A DNA stretch of 64,000 nucleotides from Persicaria tinctoria. Its lineage: Eukaryota > Streptophyta > Magnoliopsida > Caryophyllales > Polygonaceae. The translations under genes were made by a program, and so were the position numbers. The DNA is taken from contig JBANSL010000004.1 in assembly GCA_037127255.1 (NCBI GenBank), positions 9,672,001-9,736,000 of the forward strand, in the 5' to 3' direction. The notes beneath the pieces were generated by a model. That model saw nothing but the letters and a program-made list of their open reading frames with translations, did not search any database and was not told the origin of the DNA. Positions 12,091 to 24,170 of this stretch are shown piece after piece. Within the stretch, counting starts at the first letter, position 1; the number at the start of each line of letters is the position of its first letter.

Positions 12091-12448
12091 CAGCAAATTC
12101 CCATTTTCTCAGGTGAAGCAATGAAACCTTCATCTAAGGAGACAAGAAGCAATAATGAGATAAGGAACTAAAATTCTAAGAAGCAAATGAAACCTAAACA
12201 GTGAAGAAAAAGAAGCCAAAAGGTATCAAGCAAAGAAAAAAGACTTATTTAAGTTCCTTTGTTTGCTTTGTTGTAATCACAAAAAGACTTATTTAAGAAA
12301 AAAGATTTTATATCAACCCACTTCTGTTGTGAATAATTATGGGAGATAAGTTGCACAGAGAAAACTAGTGATTTTCATGTAATCACAAAAAGGTGACTTA
12401 AATAAACAAAAGGTAAAAACAAAGAAAGTTATCATATGCAAGAAGAAC

Positions 12449-12661
12449 CTTGTCCTAGAAATGAAGAAGATCAGCATTACGCTGGTTAGTAGCACATGAT
12501 GATCTTGGACGAAAAGCATTATTTTCATTAACTATGTAGTTCTCATTAGCAGGATCTGCACCCATGTACAAAAAGAGTGGTTCTTTGCTAAGCCCTATAT
12601 CCCCAAATTGCATAACATGAGATCCATAAGCAGAGTTGTCATTTGCAGTCCTCCTCTTAAC
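12449..12661 (-). pseudogene. Captured legumain (vacuolar processing enzyme) exon
   Basis: 213 bp (71 codons) on the minus strand. The translation contains [40 protein letters not shown] and [10 protein letters not shown], which I recognise as part of plant legumain, a vacuolar Cys protease. The ends look like a true internal exon: CAG just before GTTAAGAGG, and GACAAG followed by GTTCTT. The codon for Trp in the family's HFWDK is a TAG stop (12455-12457), so it is not functional as read. No other legumain exon was found nearby. It is inside the CACTA, so probable transduplication. Confidence 0.8.
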
Positions 12662-13294
12662 CTGACAAACACAATTGAGATCACCATCAAAGCTAATCAA
12701 CAAGAATAAGAAATTTGAATTCTTGCCAACAGATTAAAACCAACCAAACTGAATGTTCAGCACCTGCCAATTAAACTGAATTCTTGTAGTCCTCCTCTTG
12801 CTAGTCCCATTTTTCGTACTCTTTTAAAACAATCTGAATGTTCAGCACCTACCAATCAAAACTGAAATCACAGTTTGTAGCTAAGTGGAAAATAAGAGCA
12901 TGTAGGACTTCAATCCATAAGCATACACAATTTAAAGAACTTGTGTGACAAAGAATTAAAAGAAATATCCAATCGCACTAATGCACTCAAGTAATTTTGT
13001 TGCCACATCCCACAAGCTCTGTTGGTCCTAAATATTGACTGATTTCCGTATAGCTACCGAAAAATTTATCTCTGGCCTCAAACTCTAAGAACATCAAGAA
13101 AACTTGGAAAAGTTGAACTATCGTATTCAAAGAGCCATATAAGAAAGAAAATTAGGGATTCTAAAATTAGGGTTTTCATCCATGTTCAAAGAGTCATTGA
13201 AAGTGTTTACAAGAGATAAGAAAGCAAAATAAGGGTTCTCACAGATAGGGTTTTCACAATCTACATAACGATTCTCAAATTAGGGTTTTCATAC
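12662..13294. other. CACTA internal DNA without a recognised gene
   Basis: Holds two related phrases (ctgaatgttcagcacct, near 12750 and 12834) about 84 bp apart and near-copies of the legumain exon edge (gtcctcctctt), suggesting a small internal duplication of captured intron. Nothing else supported. Confidence 0.4.
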
Positions 13295-16200
13295 TGATGT
13301 CACTAAAGTAGCCATGTTTTAATGCACAGTTTAGCTTCATATTCTATACACTTTGCATATTTCGGGTTGGGAATATGTCGAATTTATGTAGTATATGCTT
13401 ATTTTCCAGAAATGGAGATCTACATAAGTTTCTGTTTAATATCGCAGAATATGGAGCCATTTCGGGAGAAAACCCAGAAGCAAAGACGGGAGCCCAAAGC
13501 TACTCGATATCGACAAGTTGTAGTCGATATCGACAAACCATGTCTAGGCACATCACTGATCGAGGAGCACCATGTCGAGAAACTGAGAACGAGCCAACCC
13601 GACTCCGAAGCTTTACTCGAGATCGAGTAAGTTCCTCGAGATCGACAACAACTCTGAAGACCAACCCGGAGGTGAGGAGGAGAGCTTGATCGAGGAGACG
13701 AGGAGAGCTACCCGACCTGACCAGAGAAGCCGAAGACGAAGACATATCGGGCAACACTTACTCGATATCGAGGAAACTCCTCGATATCGACAAACCCAGA
13801 AGCACACTCCCCGAGTGATGGACGATTTTTAGTCGCATAAACCGAATCAAAATAAAACTCAAACCTACAAACTAGTATAGCAAGTAAGTAAGAGGTCGAT
13901 CCCACAGAGAATCAAGTATTTCTCCGCAATATGTATTTACCAATTAGTAGAAAGGGGGGTTTTGGTGATTGAAACAAGAAAGAAAGCAAAATAAACTATA
14001 AACAGATTGATGCAAAACAATTTAGAGAAGATCGATCTACCTACAACTATCCACTTTATTTGGTTGAATTGATATTGTAACTTCCTCTTGTCCTTTTAGT
14101 CTTCCTAGGAATGCCCTTGTCCCGACCTAATATAGTTACTAGTCCAATCAGTCCTAGAAACCCTTATCAATCGAACAGTCCCTAAAGAAGGATTTAACCC
14201 AATTGATAGCTTTAAGACCAGAGATTAACCAAGGTATTTGCAGTCCCTAAAGAGGGATTTAACAACACATCCAACTTCCTACCTATCCAATTAGTTCAAT
14301 CAGCCCTAAAGGGATAAGTTTGCCACTTGGGTTAAGGTTCGCAATCAGGAATCTACAAAACCCTAGCAATTGAATTGATCTAACAAGTTGGCCAGACAAG
14401 AAAGAACAAAACAATAAATCAATAAGCGCAAAGAAGTTGAAGCATTCAAATATAGGAAATAAGGAACAAGAATTAGAAACTCACAATTCAATCCAAATAA
14501 AGCTTCAAATCGCAAGTAGAACGAAGAGAGTTTAGCCGCCCATGGCGAACATCGCTCTCTCTCCAATTGTTTGATAGAACGTAGAATAGAATAGAAGTAT
14601 GTGAAAAATAACTAAAAATGGCCTTAAATATCATCCAAGGTCGGCCACAAAACAACTAAGAATAAAACTAGGGTTTTCATTAAATAAAACGTTGTGTCTA
14701 AACGCTGTCGGCATATGCGGCGGCCGCTGCATGGATGCGGTGGCCGCAGCATCAACAATTTTCTCCAACTCCTCTGCGACGGTACTGGCGGCGGCCGCTG
14801 CACACCATGCGGCGGCCGCTGCATTGTTCTTTCACGAAAAATCCGTCTTGAATCAGCTCTCGACGTCAACATGAAAGTTGTAGTTCTCTGAAAGAGCTTT
14901 CCAACGCATGGTCATAATAGTCAATCGGACAACCGAGGCCTCCAGAAAGTGCAAAACAAGTTCAGCATGTCTGGCGACAACTTTTGCAGACTTGTTCTTC
15001 GTTTAGGCTCGCTTCTTCTTCTCAGGACCTCTTGAGATCTTCATGTAAGCTTCTTCGATCAACTAGACATTCTCATCCAATACGTTATCAACCCATGTCT
15101 CCTCCTCGGATCTACCATTACCTGAAATAATCAATAAAAGCATGTAGATTCCGACTCCAACCACACAGAGAACAAATATGCAAATTATACTTAAACCATG
15201 CATGATATGCATCATAACTAAACTAAATGCAACCTATTATAACTCTCTAAATACATGCTATCACCGAGCCATGTTGAAGAGAAGCTGCTCGACAACACCA
15301 GGCCAAGCCATGATCTACGCCACTACTCGAGATCGAGTAAGATACTCGAGATCGAGGGACCTTGAGGTCCAGTATCCGAGCCATGTCGAGCACCAGCTAC
15401 CCGAGATGACGAGCCAAGCCGAAGTCGATGTCCGAGTTACTCGAGATCGAGGAAAGATGTCTGGAGACGCATTACGCGGTTTGAGTAGTTCGACGCGGAT
15501 TAGGATTCCTTGGGGCCAAAGATTGCCGAGTTCTATCCGATTCTATCAAGATCCATGACGGAAGAGAAGATTTATCCACTTGGAGATATTTTAGGATTTT
15601 TTGATATAATTTCCCTTTTTAGATTTAATTATATTATTCCATTTATTTATCTTTAAATCTTTTAGATATAGATTTATATATAGACAGAGATTTCTATCCT
15701 TGAATAGCAAGGATTAGAAGGCTATAAATAAAGCCCATGGGGCTAATTTTAGGATCCAATTCACAAGCTAGAGAAGTAGTTCACAGAGAAGTTATAGGAG
15801 TTCGAAGGTTATAGGGTTTTGGCGTTCAACGAAAGTTGGAGTGCCGGGATTGTAAAAGCTTTGAATTTAGTTTAATGCAAGTTTCTTTTCATACATCAAT
15901 GTTTGAGGTTGCGATGAAGCACGAGTAGTCCACCCACTTCTAGGGTTGGGGCGAGCTCAACGATAGCCCTGCATGTTTGAGGTAAAGATCCGACTTTTAT
16001 CATGTTTTGCGCATCTACTACTTGTTATGTGTTTATTACCCATCTAATGGAGGTCCGTGCTAACAACTTGGATTGTAAACATAAAATCGGTAGAGACAAT
16101 TAGGGTTTCTTGAAAGAGTTGTCTAATTGTTGGAAAAGGCGAAAGCTTGATCCTTTGATGCGATTCACATGATTATCTGTTTTATTTCTACCTTTTGCCT

Positions 16201-16720
16201 TGGTTATTGTTGTTGCAAACCCCAATCTTGGAGGTCTTTTACATACAGTTTATTTCGAGAATCCCAAAAGCATTTGTTTTTACCTTATTTCGTTTTCACT
16301 TTCTGTCTTACTCGGTATCGACCAACCTTGGTCGATCTCGAGTTACTGATTCTCGATCCCGGATCGCTGTAGCTTCTGTGTGCAGGTGTTCGACAAGACT
16401 GTTCTCGACATCGACAAGCTTACTCGATCTCGAGTAGAGCTTACTCGATATCGACTAGAACCTGTGACTGCTGCTGCGCTATTTGGCTTGTTCGATCTTC
16501 TGTCGACTGACCTTAGTCGAGATCGAGCACTGTGGTCGACTTCTGTCCGTGAGATTTCTTCTTCTGTCTAGGATCCGCTGACACGCTTCCTCGTGGATCG
16601 ATCCTGACTTCCCACTACTGTATCGGGAGGAAGTCTTGTAATCATTTGCAAGGGACGGAATCTGGTTTGCTTTACTTTAGTCATATTTTATATTTGCATT
16701 CTCAATTTCCTCCTACAACA
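13295..16720 (+). repeat. Left LTR of the 13295-23597 element (interrupted)
   Basis: Matches the right LTR closely but is split by a solo LTR at 13816-15263. Palindrome islands at 13503-13800, 15325-15450 and 16310-16520. A TATA-like box (CTATAAATAAAG) is near 15721. The number of palindrome units differs from the right LTR. Confidence 0.9.
13816..15263 (-). repeat. Solo LTR, Ty3 family related to the 3110 element
   Basis: 1,448 bp, TG...CA, with the 5-bp duplication CCGAG at 13811-13815 and 15264-15268. It is a minus-strand relative of the LTRs at 3110 and 6707: the same tract of cytosine/adenine phrases at 14050-14400, and three GCGGCCGC octamers between 14715 and 14825. A clean LTR-LTR recombination product. 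Confidence 0.9.
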
Positions 16721-16721
16721 A

Positions 16722-16740
16722 ATTCTCGCCGTTGTCGGGG
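16722..16740 (+). other. Degenerate primer binding site, Asp tRNA
   Basis: CGCCGTTGTCGGGGA (one mismatch to the Asp-tRNA complement) preceded by TTCT in place of TGG. Position right after the LTR supports the call. Confidence 0.7.
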
Positions 16741-16755
16741 ATACTTTACAGGTGT

Positions 16756-18981
16756 ATGCGCCGTTCTGGTCAACCACCTGAGTTTGACGGCTTAGACGAA
16801 CCAGAACGCCTCTTACACATCCAAGCTAAGCTAAAAAGAGCCATGGCAACCGCAGAAACACTGGAACAGCTGATACAGAGGCTTACAAGGGAACTGGCCG
16901 CTAAAGATGCTGCTATCGCCACTGAGAAAGCAGCAAGGGAACAAGCAGAGGCTGATCTTGCCCAATACCCAACCACTGCAGAGGATTATATGCACCCGAC
17001 TCTCGTCTTGCCTGAATCGGCTATTCTAATCCCTGAAAACTCTTTTGAAATTCGCACTCAATTCCTTATAGAGCTTAAAAATAATGCTTTTTATGGCAAA
17101 TTTAATGAGTGTCCTCTTGAACATATTACTAAATTTTCTGACATGGGCCATACTCTTGCTGAAGGTACAACTTTGGAATATGTCAAGATGAAGGCTTTTC
17201 GCTGGTCTCTCGCTGGACCTGCACTGAAGTGGCTTGAAGGGCTGAAACCAAGATCCCTCACAACATGGGCCCAATTAGAGCAAGAGTTTCTGAACAAATT
17301 CTTCCCTCCTGCCAAGACAGCACTCCTCCGCCAGAAGATCACAGCCTTCAAACAGAAGCCTGGGGAGCCGCTAGCAAAGGCATGGGAATGATACAAAGAA
17401 CTGCTGCGATCTTGCCCTACTCATGGACAGTCACCCTACGTCATTCAAGAGATCTTCTTCAATTCTCTTGACCAAGTCACTAAGGACAGGATCAACCAGT
17501 ACACTCGATATGAGTACTTGACGATGCCACCAATTGACGCATGTGGTGTACTTGATAAGCTCACCAATTATGACAACAAATATGGGTCTATTGCAAACTA
17601 TGAGGAGAACTCCTATGCCAGGCCAGCACCATCTATGCCCCTCTATGAGTCTGCCAAGGAGATTGACCCAGATGTCAGAGAGCAGTTCTATAGAGACCAG
17701 AATCGCAAGCTCCTCAAGCAAGTCAAGTATCTCTCTGTCAACCAGCCTTGCATTGAATGCGGATCACAGCGGCACACCACTACTGAGTGCCCACACACAA
17801 AGCAAGTCAGGATGGCAGAGACACATGAAGAGGTAGCCTACGCTGGGGGTCCCAATTGCTACATGGGAGATCAAAGGTTCTATCAACCACAGTGGAACCA
17901 AGGTCCTCCTAGGAATCCCCTGCCATACAGAGCTCCAGGACATCCAGAAAGGGATCAAAAGAAGGATGACTTACAGCTCATCCTTGAGGAGATGCGTCGG
18001 AATCAAGGCACCATCAACAACCAGTTCCAGAGCATCACTACAAAATTTGGAGAGCTAGACATCTGGAAAAGAGGCATAGAGACCCAGATGGGTCAAATCG
18101 CAGCGCAGATTCCACGACCATCCGGACAACTCCCTGGGCAAACAGAACCAAATCCTAAGGGGAAGACCGGACACGTCGCATCTATCAAACTCAGGAGCGG
18201 GCACCAATTACACGAGCCAGAGGTCGGAAAGCATCAAGACAAAGCAGAGCAGCAACTCGACACAGAGGAGAAGCCAAGCTCGGACTCCACTGCCCAGCCA
18301 GTCAACTCGAGATCGACAAGCCTACTCGATATCGAGGAAGCTCAAGTCGATATCGACAAAAACCTGGCCGATGTCGACGACTCTGCAACACCTCCGACGT
18401 CTGATCTGGCTCCGAAGCAGAAAAAAACATTGCCTTTCCTTTCCAAAGCACTGAAAGATCCCACTGCAGGTAGGTTTAACCGTTTTGTTAATATGCTGCA
18501 AGAACTGAATGTCTCTATTCCTTTTACAGAAGCCCTGCAAGAGATGCCTAGATATGTCAAATTCTTGAAGGAAATCCTGAGTAAGAAGCGATCCATCTCA
18601 GAGATCGCCGACGAATTCAAAGTACTCCACTTCCCTTAAAAGAGACCTGACCCTGGTAAGTTTTCTGTTACTGTGGGATTTGGACAATATAAACATGAGT
18701 CCTTGTGTGATTTAGGAGCAAGTGTGAGCATCATGCCCTTATCAATCTGGCAGAAGGTAAAGATAGGTTGCATAGAGCATGTGGATGCCAAGCTATACAT
18801 GGCAAACAATACAGTGGTCATCCCTACAGGTATAGTTGAGAATGTCCCCGTCCAGGTTGGTAAATTCTTTGTTCCAGCAGATTCCCTTATTATAGACTGT
18901 GTTGAAGATCCTACTAGCCCTATTATTCTTGGTAGACCATTCTTAGCTACTGCAGATGCCAAGATTAGTGTCAAGCAGTGA
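16756..18981 (+). pseudogene. Gag-protease open frame broken by two stop codons
   Basis: One continuous frame from the ATG at 16756 to 18981, interrupted by TGA (17389-17391) and TAA (18637-18639). Order: an N-terminal coiled coil (QLIQRLTREL, then EKAAREQAEAD), the Ty3 gag core (AFRWSLAGPALKWLEGL and FLNKFFPPAKT), a CCHC knuckle CIECGSQRHTTTEC, a spacer with in-frame palindrome-derived peptides (STSLLDIEEAQVDIDKNLAD), then protease with active site CDLGASVSIMP and a flap-side LGRPFLATADAK. Typical of Tat/Athila elements. RT is absent. The stops fit C-to-T change at the first site; the element would need products in trans. Confidence 0.88.
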
Positions 18982-19059
18982 TCACTCACCTTCACCATAG
19001 GCGATGAGGTCTTAGACTTCTCTTTTGGCCCTGAAAAAGAGGAAATTTCATGGCTGGAG

Positions 19060-19538
19060 GTGAAGAGCATCAGTAACCACGGGATCAAGCAAACAACGGA
19101 GGAAGGCACCAACACTGTCCTCGATATCGACAACCTGTCCTCGATATCGACCACCCTTCGTGGACATCGACTTCCTCTGCTGAGCGTCAGACTTGCCAAG
19201 AGCCTAAGTATGGGGTCCCTGTACTCGATATCGACCAGTCCTACCCGATATCGACTAACCCCAAGCCCGAAGATTTCCGTTTTGGGCCCGAAAAGGTAAG
19301 TTCAGGTATGAATCCTACTCCTCCTCAGTCCATTAAGAAATTTATCAATAATTTAAAGGGAGGTAAGGCCCCGTGGCGAGAGAATCTGCGGAAATTGAGA
19401 GCTGGGAAGAAAAAGAAGAAAGAAAAGGAGGATTATGCAAGCAACCACCTGTCAGCTGAGCTTGCATACTACAATCAAGACCTAGATGATCCAGGAGAAG
19501 AGCCAAGCACAAGCTGGCCCCAAATTAATGGTCCTTGA
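19060..19538 (+). pseudogene. Post-protease spacer, degenerate coding trace
   Basis: Two short frames: one at 19060-19299 that is mostly palindrome-derived (LDIDNLSSIS), and one at 19308-19538 with a Lys-rich stretch (RKLRAGKKKKKEKED) and an acidic end. The position where RT should begin holds only this. After the stop, the phrase AGTCGGCCTAGCGACTCTAA matches the sequence after the integrase end in the 30354-37094 element, showing that pol was deleted between the two points. Confidence 0.6.
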
Positions 19539-21609
19539 GCGCAAAAGAAGAAGTCGGCCTAGCGACTCTAAAATCTAGAGCATGTATATAAAACTTTATG
19601 AATTTTGGGACTTTGGAACTGTTGATTTTTGTTTTTTTTTTTTTTTTTTTAGTTTTTTAGTTTAGAATACTTCATGTGGAAAGTCTTATTTTTGTGTGCA
19701 ATCTAACACTTTTAGGCCGGCAAGCATAAAAGAATCGCGAAAGGTGGAATAAGAAGTCCCTAGAAAACAGTCAGAATCGACGAAGGCCAAGTCGAAATCG
19801 ACTAAGAGGAGTAGCCCAGAAGTTCCTCGATATCGAGTAGGCCAACTCGATATCGACTAAGCCATGAGAGTCTCCTCGACTTCAGAAGCCACTTGACGCA
19901 GAGAGCCTCCTCGATATCGAGTACTCTACTCGATATCGACAAGACCACTTACTCGACATGCCCTGTTATGTCCTCCTCGACGCGTTATTCGGTGAGTTCC
20001 TTCCTTTACTCTTGTTTTTATTTGATTTTATACAGTGGGGACACTGTATATTTTAAGTATGGGGTGGGGGAAGATCTCATTGTCATTATTATATGTTTTA
20101 GTCTTGCCTTTTGGTTTTACATGGTGATTTTATTTTTATGTTATGCATTCATGTTTAAGTTTTATGCATTTTAGTCTTTTGTCATACTATAGTCTTATTT
20201 TGTTAGTTACATAAAATAAAAAATAAAAAAATAAAAAATGTCGAAAAAATGCATGTTTAAATTTTTGCATTGTCTTAAGTTTTTATACCCTAACTTAGAT
20301 GTCCTATGATGATAAATAATGACTGACTTGATCATGTAAATCCTATGGCATGTTTGGAAGGTTTAACCTAAGTCCCTGAAATTGTTTTTATGTGGATTGT
20401 GAACTTGTGATGAAATTGAGCACATATGATCCTAAGCTAAATGTTAAAATCCAACAAAAATTGTCCTAGTGAGAATTTTGGCCTTATAGGGAGAATATCA
20501 AAAATCCCTCTGCTTTCTTGAGTGTATTTACTCTTCCTATGCATCTCTAAATATTGTGATAGTTATTCAAAGCCAATACATTTATATGTTTATGTGAATG
20601 AGAATTAAATGATGGAGACGCCTTTTAAGCCAATTTTATCCTCTCTTTACCTACCCTGCATTATCCTTGCTTGAAGCCAGAACATTAGCCTGAGACTTTT
20701 ATTTCAAACTCCACAAAAATATCCTTAGCCAAATTGAGCCTGACCCCCATTTGGGAATTAAGACTTAGAGTTGGTTGAAATAATGGTTTGTGGAAGGAAT
20801 AAGCTCGTGTTTCATTTCAAGTGAGGAGGATTTTTTTTGAGATATGGGTTGGTTTTATATTTTTATCTTGCTATGCATATTATGTAAAAGGATTTTTGGC
20901 TCACCCTATAAATGCACTAGTTATTTTCGTTTCAAAAAGAAGAAGAAGAAGAAGAAAAGTTTATGTTTATGAATAAAGTGCATGAGCCAAATTTACCTTA
21001 TTTCTTTCATTTTCGCAAGATTCATACTTTGAAGAGGTTAGTTTGAAAGGTTACATACTTCATTGAGATAAGTTGGAGAGTTTGGTTGATTCATATGATT
21101 GAGAGTTATAGTTTGGTTGAGTTGTGTTGGAGATTTAGAAGTCTTGATTCCCGAATTTTATTAAGCACCACATGGCCAAATAATTCCATGCCCTTTTATT
21201 TCTTACCAAGTCCCATTACAACCCCGCCGAATGGAATCTTCTTTGAAGACTTCTAGTGAGCGAAGACCTCCTGATAATTCTTGTTGCATTTACATAATTG
21301 GTTGCGAAGTGGATTCATATTTAAATTGAAATGTTTACGAGATTATATATGGAATTGAGTTGAGAGTTGATCTACATAGCCTAAACACATTGAGAGCTGA
21401 GTGTAAACACATTATCCCTATGAGGTTGGATTTATAATGCCTATGCCTATGGATCGCTCATATATGTGTGATGACGTTAAATTTACTTGTCTTACATTGC
21501 TACTACTTGAGATGTTGCTTTTGACAAAGGCGAAGACTTGAAGGATGTGTTGTAGGTCTTGGTTATTGTTTATTGCTTGAGGACAAGCAAGTCTAAGTAT
21601 GGGGTGATT
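19539..21609 (+). other. 3' non-coding internal region of the 13295 element
   Basis: Palindrome units at 19785-19990, a first purine tract (AAGTATGGGGTGGGGGAAG) near 20054-20072 and a second just before the right LTR. The bulk is AT-rich. The phrase GCTTGAGGACAAGCAAG at 21577-21593 also occurs before the right LTR of the 3110 element and, inverted, at 32272 in the 30354 element: a short stem conserved in this lineage. Confidence 0.7.
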
Positions 21610-23597
21610 TGATGTCACTAAAGTAGCCATGTTTTAATGCACAATTTGGCTTCATATTCTATACACTTTGCATATTTCGAGTTGGGAATATGTCTAATTT
21701 ATGTAGTATATGCTTATTTGCCAGAAATGGAGATCTACATAAGTTTCTGTTTAATATCGTAGAATATGGAGCTATTTCGGGAGAAAACCAAGAAGCAAAG
21801 ACGGGAGCCCAAAGCTACTCGATATCGACAAGTTGTAGTCGATATCGACAAACCATGTCTAGGCACATCACTGATCGAGGAGCACCATGTCGAGAAACTG
21901 AGAACGAGCCAACCCGACTCCGAAGCTTTACTCGAGATCGACAACAACCCTAAAGACCAACCCGGAGGCGAGGAGGAGAGCTTGATCGAGGAGACGAGGA
22001 GAGCTACCCGACCTGACCAGAGAAGCCGAAGACGAAGACATGTCGGGCAACACTTACTCGATATCGAAAAACCCAGAAGCACACTCCCCGAGCCATGTCG
22101 AAGAGAAGCTGCTCGACAACACCAGGGCAAGCCATGATCTACGCCACTACTCGAGATCGAGTAAGATACTCGAGATCGAGGAACCTTGAGGGCCAGTATC
22201 CGAGCCATGTCGAGCACCAGCTACCCGAGACGCCGAGCCAAGCCGAAGTCGATGTCCGAGTTACTTGAGATCGAGTAAGTTTACTCGAGATCGAGGAAAG
22301 ATGTCCGGAGACGCGTTACGCGGTTTGAGCAGTCCGACGCGGATTGGGATTCCTTGGGGCCGATGATTGGCGAGTTCTATCCGATTCTATCAAGATCCAT
22401 CATGGAAGAGAAGATTTATCCACTTGGAGATATTTTAGGTTTTTTTGATATAATTTCCCTTTTTAGATTAAATTATGTTATTCCATTTATTTTTCTTTAA
22501 AGCTTTTAGATATAGATAGAGATTTCTATCCTTGAATAGCAAGGACTAGAAGGCTATAAATAAAGCCCATGGGGCTGATTTTAGGATCCAATTCACAAGC
22601 TAGAGAAGTAGTTCACAGAGAAGTTTTAGGAGTTCGAAGGTTTTAGGGTTTTGGCGTTCAACGAAAGTTGGAGTGCCGGGATTGTAAAAGCTTTGAATTT
22701 AGTTTAATGCAAGTTTCTTTTCATACATCAATGTTTGAGGTTGCGATGAAGCGCGAGTAGTCCACCCACTTCTAGGGTTGGGGCGAGCTCAACGATATCC
22801 CTGCATGTTTGAGGTAAAGATCCGACTTTTATCATGTTTTGCGCATCTACTACTTGTTATGTGTTTATTACCCATCTAATGGAGGTCCATACTAAAAACT
22901 TGGATTGTAAACATAAAATCGGTAGAGACAATTAGGGTTTCTTGAAAGAGTTGTCTAATTGTTGGAAAAGGCGAAAGCTTGGTCCTTTGATGCGATTCAC
23001 ATGATTATCTGTTTTATTTCTGCCTTTTGCAAGCTTGGTTATTGTTGTTGCAAACCCCAATCTTGGAGGTCTTTTACATACAGTTTATTTCGAGAATCCC
23101 AAAAGCATTTGTTTTTACTTTATTTCGTTTTCACTTTCTGTCTTACTCGATATCGACCAACCTTGGTCGATCTCGAGTTACTGATTCTCGATCCCAGATC
23201 GATGTAGCTTATGTGTGTAGGTGTTCGACAAGACTGTTCTCGACGTCGACAAGCTTACTCGATCTCGAGTAGAGCTTACTCGATCTCGAGTAGAGCTTAC
23301 TCGATCTCGAGTAGAGTTTACTCGATATCGACTAGAACCTGTGACTGCTGCTGCGCTGTTCGACTTGTCCGATCTTCTGTCGACTGACCTTAGTCAAGAT
23401 CGAGCACTTTGGTCGACTTCTGTCCGTGAGATTTCTTCTGTTGTCTAGGATCCGCTGACACGCTTCCTCGTGGATCGATCCTGACTTCCCACTACTGCAT
23501 CGGGAGGAAGTCTTGTAATCATTTGCAAGGGACGGAATATGGTTTGCTTTACTTTAGTCATATTTTATATTTGCATTCTCGATTTCCTCCTACAACA
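21610..23597 (+). repeat. Right LTR of the 13295-23597 element
   Basis: 1,988 bp, uninterrupted. Palindrome islands at 21818-22310 and 23145-23405. Near 23260-23330 it has two extra copies of a 21-bp palindrome-containing unit compared with the left LTR, and it lacks other units that the left LTR has. Confidence 0.92.
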
Positions 23598-24019
23598 CAT
23601 ACCTTGATTTGGGTGTTTAATGGAGTCAAAGTAGACAAGTCAGCAGAGTGAATGGACCCACGGCCATGACTCGACCTCGCTTTGGTAGGACTGAGAAGCC
23701 ATAGGAGATGAAGGAATGGGGCACCAGAGATCAGTTGAAGACAATGGACACCAATACGTTGAAGCCGACTGACTCCAGGCGAAGACGACCAACTCCAGTT
23801 GAGACAACAGCCGGAGAAGGTGATGGAAAGCAAACGACCTCTCTCTGCCTCCCTGCTGCTCCTCCAATTTGAGGACTTTTTATTTTCCTTGTGTGGGTAC
23901 TGGGTATTGTGGGTACTATTTTTACCAAAAAACCAAAAAGTCCTTCTTTTTTTTGTTAAGTATTTGGATTTTACCGCCCTAGTGTTATAAGCGCGCTTTC
24001 AAAAAAAAAATTCAAAACG

Positions 24020-24170
24020 TCTTTTTAACATTGTCCAACAAATAAGACCGATGTATATATTTCCATTAACATCGACAATTTTAAAGAAGATATTATAATA
24101 ATTTTTTACATCATGCGTTTTTCTAACCGACGTAAATAATCTGATGTCTATGTACCTAATTCTAGTAGTG
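24020..24170. repeat. CACTA right subterminal region and inverted terminus
   Basis: Motifs GACCGATGTA, AACATCGACA, AACCGACGTA and TGATGTC precede the terminal TTCTAGTAGTG, mirroring the left side. From 23603 to 24020 the CACTA DNA shows no gene I recognise. Confidence 0.8.

Larger units (their letters stand above)
13295..23597 (+). mobile_element. Ty3-type element with TCGA palindromes, gag-protease only
   Basis: LTRs (TGATGTCACT...CTACAACA) with the 5-bp target-site duplication CATAC at 13290-13294 and 23598-23602. The left LTR is 1,973 bp once its solo-LTR insertion is removed; the right is 1,988 bp. The internal region (16721-21609) has an imperfect Asp-tRNA primer site, gag and protease, but no RT, RNase H or integrase. 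A purine tract (AAGTATGGGGTGATT) is just before the right LTR. Both LTRs and the coding spacers are packed with S-TCGA-NN-TCGA-S palindromes. It sits inside the CACTA element. Confidence 0.92.
9591..24170. mobile_element. CACTA (En/Spm) DNA transposon, non-autonomous, with nested Ty3
   Basis: Terminal inverted repeats CACTACTAGAA (9591-9601) and TTCTAGTAGTG (24160-24170) are exact complements. Subterminal DNA on both sides carries many copies of a short CATCGGTT / AACCGATG motif, as in plant CACTA elements. The flanking triplets AAG and TTG do not match, so the expected 3-bp target duplication is lost or altered. Without the Ty3 element at 13295-23597 its length is about 4.3 kb. No transposase is seen; the only recognisable coding trace is a legumain-like exon. 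It interrupts Copia1 gag. Confidence 0.9.

Noticed and set aside
14692..14891. Two short overlapping Ala/Cys-rich plus-strand frames
   Set aside because: They come from the GCGGCCGC repeats of a solo LTR; the matching LTR regions at 3520 and 7120 do not keep them as proteins.
16732..16755. Gag start upstream of 16756
   Set aside because: The frame is open there but lies in the primer binding site and has no ATG; the first ATG is at 16756.
21735..22217. Arg/Ser-rich open frames in palindrome islands, here 160 codons on the minus strand
   Set aside because: The palindrome keeps several frames open by chance because it contains no stop in most phases; homologous positions in the sister LTR are not conserved as protein.
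13500..23420. CRISPR-like array of short repeats
   Set aside because: Spacing is irregular, repeats are palindromic and lie in LTRs and coding frames of a plant retroelement; no cas genes; eukaryotic DNA.
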